DNA of 64,000 nucleotides from Paraphaeosphaeria minitans. Its lineage: Eukaryota; Ascomycota; Dothideomycetes; Pleosporales; Didymosphaeriaceae. Shown piece by piece: positions 57,950-64,000 of the stretch; the stretch's first letter is position 1; each line of letters begins with the position of its first letter. The DNA lies in the NCBI GenBank assembly GCA_015832175.1, contig WJXW01000012.1:1810798-1874797 (forward strand), in the 5' to 3' direction. The notes beneath the pieces are model-generated. The model made no database searches. It saw only the letters and a program-made list of their open reading frames with translations, and was not told where the DNA came from. A program made the position numbers and the translations under genes.

Positions 57950-60900
57950 CTAACATTACCACATTAATAGAACTCTTAGCAGTAACAGCAACTAGTAGGA
58001 GAAAACTTAGCGCAAGCTAATATACAAAAGTATATTTATTTTATTAAGGAGTATGGCGTGCTTTACTACAGTAAGCATAAAGCTAGTATAGAAAATCTTA
58101 ATATACATCTCTGTTAAAAGTATAGTGTACTAGTTAATAAATAGAGGAAATTTATTAAAAGCTGCGCTCTTTTAAGAAGATAAGGGCTAAGTAGTGTTAC
58201 GCTACTAGACGCTAGCGGACCGCTAATCTAGGTCCTAGGAGCGCTGTTAGACAGCTTCTAATATAAGTAGCTAGCATATAGCTATCTTACGCAAAATAAG
58301 GGCTAGATATAACTACACTATAATAGTTATAGGTTAGCGTTTAAGATAGGATTAGATGCGCTCTACTAGAAGGTAAAGATATAGTCTTTCTTCCCCGCTT
58401 TAGGACAGTAGTAGTACTTTGTAGTTTGCGTCCCTAATGTAGTGGACAGCAGAGCAGACGCTAGGGCACATAAAGAAGAGGTGGAAGACATTCTGGCAGA
58501 GTACGCGTGAACACAGGAGGAGAGAAAGTGGTAAGAGTAGGTAATAGATACAGAAGTTGCAAAGATAGACAAGACAGGCTAGTGGAAGTTTATAGAGTGG
58601 CTAGAGCACTTTACGAACTGTAACTATGTGCACTTTACCTACGTAATCTAACTACTGCGCTAGAATAAGCCTAAGCTGCAGAAGGCTGCGTGGGCTGTAG
58701 AGCAGCTAGTGGAGTAGAGCGTCCAAGGGCTGTCCTTACTACCACGTAAGACCTAATAATAGGTAAAGAGTGCGCAGGCTAACAAGATCCACTAGTAGCT
58801 AATAGCCTAACTACAGAACCTAGAGAGCTAGGCGCGCTATACTAGGTATATTATAATATTTGTGTGCTATGTCCTACGTATTATTACTACTAAAGAAGCG
58901 GACAAGGAGAGTAAGGACACAGAGAGTAGTAAGGGTAGTAGCACTAATAATAGCAGCGACAGCGACAGTAGTAGTAGTAGTAACTATAGTAATAAGAGCC
59001 TGCCTAAGGCCCACATAGGTTACTAAGTTAAAGTTAATCCTATAAAGGACGCGCGGGAGATGTTCCTATAGAAAGAGGACTAAAAGCTGCTGGCCACTAT
59101 GCTCTAGGAGGCCCTGGATAGCAATAACAAAGCTGGCTACATTGTCCTAGTGCGCTAGATGCTTAGTACGTTTATTATAACAACCTATATCTGCAGTCTA
59201 TTTAAGAGTAGACTTATTTACTTTACTACTATACTTAGGTTTAATTTAGAGACACGTTAACTGCGTACTATAAAGAACTATTTGTATCTAGTAGCTAGGA
59301 TAGTGTACTACGTTTGGGTAATTAGTGTTAAACACCTACTTTCGCCCGCGCAACGGGAACAGTAGGGCTTAGTAGAATGTAACCACTATCTTAACCTAAG
59401 AAAGCGCTTCCTAGTAGATAGGTCCTTTAGCCCAACGAGCCAGCTGCTTAGTCTACTAGCCTATGGCAAGTTTATTAGTATAAATACTAGTAACGTAGGC
59501 AACGCCTTCTAGTTAGAGGATAAGAAGATCTTCTACCTTAACAGTAGACCTATTATTATACACTATTTCTAGCTAATAGCCTAAGAACTGTTAACTAAGC
59601 TAGAGGACCTACTCTAGGGTAAGCTACTCTAGGTCTACAGTTCTAGTTAGCGTTTCCTAATCCAGCTTAACCTAATTTAGGATAATGTCGTGTGCACACG
59701 ACGTAGTATATCCTTTATTACGCATAGGAACAACAGTCTAGAGAATGGCTTGCGATGGATGCTTAAACAGATAATATAGGACAAGTAGGGTTAGAAGCTC
59801 TGCTCTAGAGATAGGACTTAGAACGTTACACGCATAAAGCTATACCTACGTAGTGTTAAGCGCTTTAAGGAGCTAGAGCTTACTAATCTCCACATTAATA
59901 AGGAAATGCCAGATTGGGGCACTAAAATTACGTTAATACAGTTCTGTAATAGAGCACTATAGGACTACAACCTCTTTGTAATGGATAGATAGATTATAAT
60001 AGTAGTCTATTACTACAAGTCGCAGTCACAGTTTAATAAGCCTAAGGTTATCCTAAGGTTCCTGCCCTTATGGCTCTTATAGGTGCTTATTGTGTACCTG
60101 GTGTATATACAGCTGTTCGAAGAGTACCTAACCATAGAGGTGCTAGGCGGCAGCTTCACTAACTACCTATAGGCTAATAAGTAGGGTCTGTAGCATATAG
60201 ATTACCTAACGTAGGTGCTGAAGCGCAAGATAGGTAAGCACCTAAGGGTGGCGCTAAACACGCTTAACTACTAACACATAGTAGTAGGAATTGGGTGGGA
60301 GGTGGTTAGGGCTGTGTTTGGGCGGAGTTACTAAGACGAGGTGGGTAAGATTAAAGAGCCTAAGGTTAATAAGGACAGTAAGAGCCTGTTAGAGCTACAG
60401 AGCGCGCGGATAACTAAGATTGGCCTAGCTAACTACAGCGTGCCTATTAATATTGTAAAGCATCTTAGCATGCGTTTAATTAAGACCTTCTAGCCACTTA
60501 GTTAGCGCTAGCACGAGTTTCTAGGTGTAGATAGGTATAAGATACGACCTAGTGCAGCCAGGAAGCGGTAATAGGAAGAAGAAGGAAACAGTTAAGATAA
60601 AGAGAGAAATAATTTTACTATAGTTATACCGTAGAAGAAAACTAAACTAGGGGGTATTACTGTAAGTGCGATGTCTAGAGTGATACAGTAAGCACTTGGC
60701 CAGGCTACTATATTGTTTAAGTTAAATAAGCAGGAATAGGCCATGTTCGCTATAGTAAATAGTTAGACACCGCTAGTAGTTGTGCTCCCCATAGGTGGAG
60801 GTAAGAGTCTGCTGTTTATAGTGCCGGCCTACCTTAACTATACTGGCGTAACTGTGGTTGTGGTGCTATTCTGCGCGCTAATTAAGGACCTAGCAACGCG

Positions 60901-62345
60901 TATCTACGCGCGCGGTATTAACTACGTGGAATAGGTTAACCACGAGACGAACCCAGCCTCCATTATACTAGTTAGTGCTAATGTCGCCAGCGGTGCAGGG
61001 TTCCTAAAGTATACCAGCTTACTAAAAGATAAGAAGTAGCTGTAGCGGGTAGTAATTAATAAGTGCTATCTTATTATTACCTCTAGCTATTAGCGGCTGA
61101 AGCTAGTAAAGCTATAGAATCTACGCGTGCTTATATACCTAATTATACTACTAATAGCAACGCTACTGCCTATGCTAGAGGGGGTGTTAGGTAAAAGTAT
61201 ATTAATTTAAGCTACCACCTATATCTAGGCCAGCATAGTGCAGCCTAATATCTAGTATTACGTGTTATAGTGTGGGCGAGGTAAGGCTATAGAGGCAGTA
61301 CTAGTCATGTGTTAACAGTAGTAGGAATAGCTATAGGGTGGCTAGAAAGGCGTTATCTACTATCACAGTAGGACTACATGCGAAGTGCTGGTAGGGGCGC
61401 TAGACTATAAGTACTACTACGCTAGTAAGTTAGATTAAACTAAGATCCTTACTAGCTAGCTAAACAAAGGTAGGCTTATTATAGTAACATTAGCACTTAG
61501 TACTAGGGTTAACTTTTCTAGCATTGTGTTTGTCTTACACGTAGGCATACTATAGAGTATAATTAACTACTACCAGGAGAGTAGGCGTGCGGGGCGTAGT
61601 GGCAAGGTAGTGGACTTAGTTATTATCGTTGAGCTAGGTAAGGTAGAGAGGCAAATCTAGGAGGGTGGAGCGTTAGTAAACGTATACGTAATAGGCATGT
61701 TTATTAAGAGCGAAGGCTACTAGCGCAGGAAAATAAGCGAGTATATAAATAGGTAGTAGGTAGTGTACAGTGACATGGACTTAGCTAGGTACAATTAATA
61801 CAGTAAGGGCCAGATTAAGTGGTAGTAGGCCTAGTCGCTTGCGGTAAGTAAGTGGCAAGAGGTGGAGGCAAGTATAGATAAGCTGCGGGCTAGGTATACA
61901 ATATACTAGGTGCTAGGGCGGGCAGGCTGGTAAGAGCACAGAACAATACTGTGCACGGCGCAACCTATAATAATAGAGAGGAATATGGACGAGTTCTAGT
62001 GAGGGGTGCGCGACGCTAGGAACTGCCACAGCTATTAAAGGTGCTAGGTGAGCCAGAAGTGGTGCGCGACAGGGCAGGACGTTGTGAACTTATGCTAGTG
62101 GCTGAATATTATAATTCCTGTGGCTAGGGCAGCAACAGGGATTGCAGATAGGCTTAAGATTATTTAGCAGTGCAGGTTCTAGGGCGAGTGCGAGGTTTCG
62201 TGCTAGGCGTACTAGGTATAGCTTAGACAGCGCTATTGTAAACGTATCTAGGGCAAATTTCTTAGTAATGCAATAGTAGTAGCTATAAGAGTTATTATAA
62301 AACTTAAAGAGAAGAATTAGGCCTAGAATATAGTACTTTACTTCT
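57950..62345 (+). pseudogene. Telomere-linked RecQ-type helicase relic 2
   Basis: A single frame of about 1,460 codons keeps phase at 58382, 60788, 61577 and 62291. Near the start a C2H2-like remnant is visible (YGVLYYSKHKASIENLNIHL). A Ser/Asp/Asn-rich acidic linker lies at 58915-59000. The helicase core has motif I PIGGGKSLLF at 60788, VVVVLFCALIKDLATR, and a DExH box now reading INKCYL at about 61057 (D, E and H all changed by C-to-T or G-to-A). It continues with QYYVLQCGRGK, GVIYYHSRTTCEVL and motif VI QESRRAGRSGK at 61574-61607. This is a RecQ-like SF2 core. It differs clearly from relic 1, so the two are different lineages. It lies directly proximal to the terminal telomere-associated block, the classic place for such genes. 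Confidence 0.85.
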
Positions 62346-62630
62346 ATTTTTTAAAAAATCTCACTTTGTATATATTATAGTAGAGTTAGCCTATCTATTA
62401 TAGATTTTATTTTACTTTACTATATATTAGTATAATAGGATGTAAGTTTTAGAAATTATAGAAAAAATAGAAACTAGAGTCTTCTAGAAGAGTTTAGGAA
62501 TTGTATAAAATAAGTAAATTTCTAAAAACCTAAGTACTAGTATTAATACTATCTTATAACTTATTAGAATTTAATAAAATTATAATTAAACTATATTTCT
62601 ACTTTTTTATAAACTTTACCACTAGTTATT

Positions 62631-63883
62631 AAATAGTAGTATACTTTTTTATATACTTATAATAATTTTTACTTATTTAGTAATCATAAGTTTTACTTTA
62701 AATAGTTTATACTAATAGTATTATATAACTACTAGAGTGAAACTAAATTTAATTTTATATTAATAATTTATATTTCTATTAAAAAGAGAATATAAAAGAA
62801 ATTATTAAAGTAGTAGTATTTATAAGTAGAAGTAGGACTTATAAATAATAAAACTAAATTACTAAACTATGTAGTAGATAATAAATAATTTCTAGTTATT
62901 ATAAAATTAAGAAAAAAAAACTAAAGGGTTATTTTTTATTAAAGGGAAAATATATATTTCTAAAGTTATAGAAAATATAAAGTAATATAACTTTTTAAAA
63001 AGTAATATAAGGTAAAGTTATTAACTATTATATACAGGTATATAAGGTCGTGTTAAGTTATATAAAGGGATATAAATTATTATAAAGGGACATAAAGCTA
63101 TATAAAGTAATATGTAGTAAAGTTATTAAATATTTTATAAAGTTATATAAGGTTGTATTAAGTTATATAAAGGGATATAAATTATTATAAAGTAATATAA
63201 AGGTATATAAAGTAATATAAAGTAAAGTTATATAAGGTTGTATTAAGTTATATAAAGTGATATAAATTACTATAAAGCTATATAAAGTGATATATGGTAA
63301 AGTTATTAGATATTTAATAAAGTTATATAAAGTGATATAAATTGTAATAAAGTAATATAAAGCTATATAATACTATATAACTTTCTATAAAATAGTATAA
63401 GGTACAGTTATTAAATATTTTATAAAGGTTTATAAAGTAGTGTTAAGTTGTATAAAGTGATATAAAGTAACATAACTTTCTATAAAGGGATGTAAGGTGA
63501 AGTTATTAAATGTTATATAAAGTGGTATAAAGCTATATAAAGTAAAATAAAGTTATGTAGAGTAATATAGGATGGACTTATTAAATGTTGTTTAAAGTTA
63601 TTAGTTATACTATAAAACAAACTTAGTAAGGAGAGAAGAATAAGCTTCTTATTATAAAACTTTATATAGTAGAGAAAAGTTAGGACTTTTTTAGAAAAGA
63701 GATATAATATTATAACTAGATAAGGAGTATACTAATATAAGTTAAAGGGAGTTAAAGTAGGGAAAAATCTTGAGGTAGAATAGGAAACCCGTTTATAAGT
63801 GTATAGGAGAGGTAGGATAGGAAACCCGTTCGTGAGTGCAAGGGAGAGGTGGGGTGGGTGGGCCCGTCGGGATGGGAAGAACC
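62631..63883 (+). repeat. Terminal telomere-associated sequence block
   Basis: It is the second copy of the block at 56303-57630, ending GGGAAGAACC only 9 bp before the telomere repeats. It lacks a short TTTATTTATTTTAAGTAGC-like segment of the internal copy and has two rather than three 37-bp units (63774, 63811). The rightmost part (63830-63883) is GC-rich and barely RIP-mutated. Confidence 0.92.
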
Positions 63884-63892
63884 GCTGGTGCG

Positions 63893-64000
63893 TAGGGTTA
63901 GGGTTAGGGTTAGGGTTAGGGTTAGGGTTAGGGTTAGGGTTAGGGTTAGGGTTAGGGTTAGGGTTAGGGTTAGGGTTAGGGTTAGGGTTAGGGTTAGGTT
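63893..64000 (+). repeat. Telomere, (TTAGGG)n
   Basis: About 18 perfect TTAGGG units run to the right edge; only the last unit is one G short. The G-rich strand runs 5' to 3' outward, as required for a right chromosome end. The array is cut by the end of the assembly, so its true length is unknown. Confidence 0.98.

Larger units (their letters stand above)
18240..63883. other. RIP-mutated AT-rich subtelomeric compartment
   Basis: TpA is very abundant while CpA and TpG are scarce, and CpG-bearing words (ACGC, GCGC) persist. Coding relics carry TAG or TAA where Gln or Trp is expected, Tyr where His or Cys is expected, and Lys or Asn where Glu or Asp is expected. This is the result of C-to-T change on either strand in a CpA context, the preference of repeat-induced point mutation. 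Long relics stay in one frame, so substitutions rather than indels did the damage. RIP needs sexual-cycle duplication detection, so most of this block must have been repeated in the genome. Confidence 0.93.

Noticed and set aside
33140..62345. TAG read as Gln through a changed genetic code, since most in-frame stops fall at Gln positions.
   Set aside because: Genes left of 18.2 kb use TAG as a normal stop and CAG/CAA for Gln. In the relics Trp, His, Cys, Asp and Glu positions are changed too, always by C:G to T:A. RIP explains all of it.
18240..63883. Starship-type giant mobile element cargo.
   Set aside because: No tyrosine-recombinase captain frame was seen; the contents fit subtelomeric helicase genes and retroelements.

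Overview
This window is the right-hand end of a filamentous ascomycete (Pezizomycotina) chromosome. It ends in (TTAGGG)n running 5' to 3' off the right edge. The genes have short introns (46-129 nt) with CTRAC-type branch sites. They include a Zn2Cys6 regulator, a rhamnogalacturonan acetylesterase and an M43 protease, all typical of such fungi. I cannot name the species.

Two compartments meet at about 18.24 kb. The left one (1-18.24 kb) has balanced base composition and open reading frames. It starts with an apparently intact non-LTR retrotransposon: a zinc-knuckle ORF1 cut by the window edge, a complete endonuclease-RT-RNase H ORF2 joined to it by an ATGCCTAG overlap, and an (AAACC)n tail. 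It continues with an 85-bp tandem repeat, a secreted M43 metalloprotease (+), a secreted rhamnogalacturonan acetylesterase (-), a 2.4-kb gap, and then an amidase (-), a 550-aa MFS transporter (-) and a divergent Zn2Cys6 transcription factor (+). The last three look like a small amide or nitrogen uptake and catabolism cluster. I rebuilt the exons by reading splice sites; several introns are in frame and lack stops, so a simple ORF search misreads them as coding.

The right compartment (18.24-63.88 kb) is AT-rich and saturated with the C:G to T:A, CpA to TpA signature of repeat-induced point mutation (RIP). Nearly every old gene can still be followed in one frame, with TAG or TAA where Gln or Trp is expected. 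In order it holds: a Ty3/Gypsy chromodomain element (18.9-27.6 kb) with a nested 2.07-kb non-autonomous LTR element and an antisense zinc-motif ORF; a truncated second Gypsy copy (27.9-30.4 kb); a 33-bp coding minisatellite; an unidentified minus-strand relic; a telomere-linked RecQ-type helicase relic (33.1-37.8 kb); an unidentified Lys/Glu-tailed relic; a 4-5 kb field of dispersed satellite modules around an AT-hook-like relic; a SNF2-family relic (-) divergent from a UPF1-like SF1 helicase relic (+) that carries four zinc knuckles; AT-rich satellite; a telomere-associated block; degenerate interstitial TTAGGG units; a second RecQ-type relic (58.0-62.3 kb); a second copy of the telomere-associated block; and the telomere.

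The most interesting architecture is the apparent stacking of two chromosome ends (TAS-telomere remnant, then helicase-TAS-telomere), together with four helicase relics of three families in about 30 kb. An intact, un-RIPed LINE lies beside this wreckage. All exon models, repeat boundaries and family calls come from reading the sequence; no database search was run.
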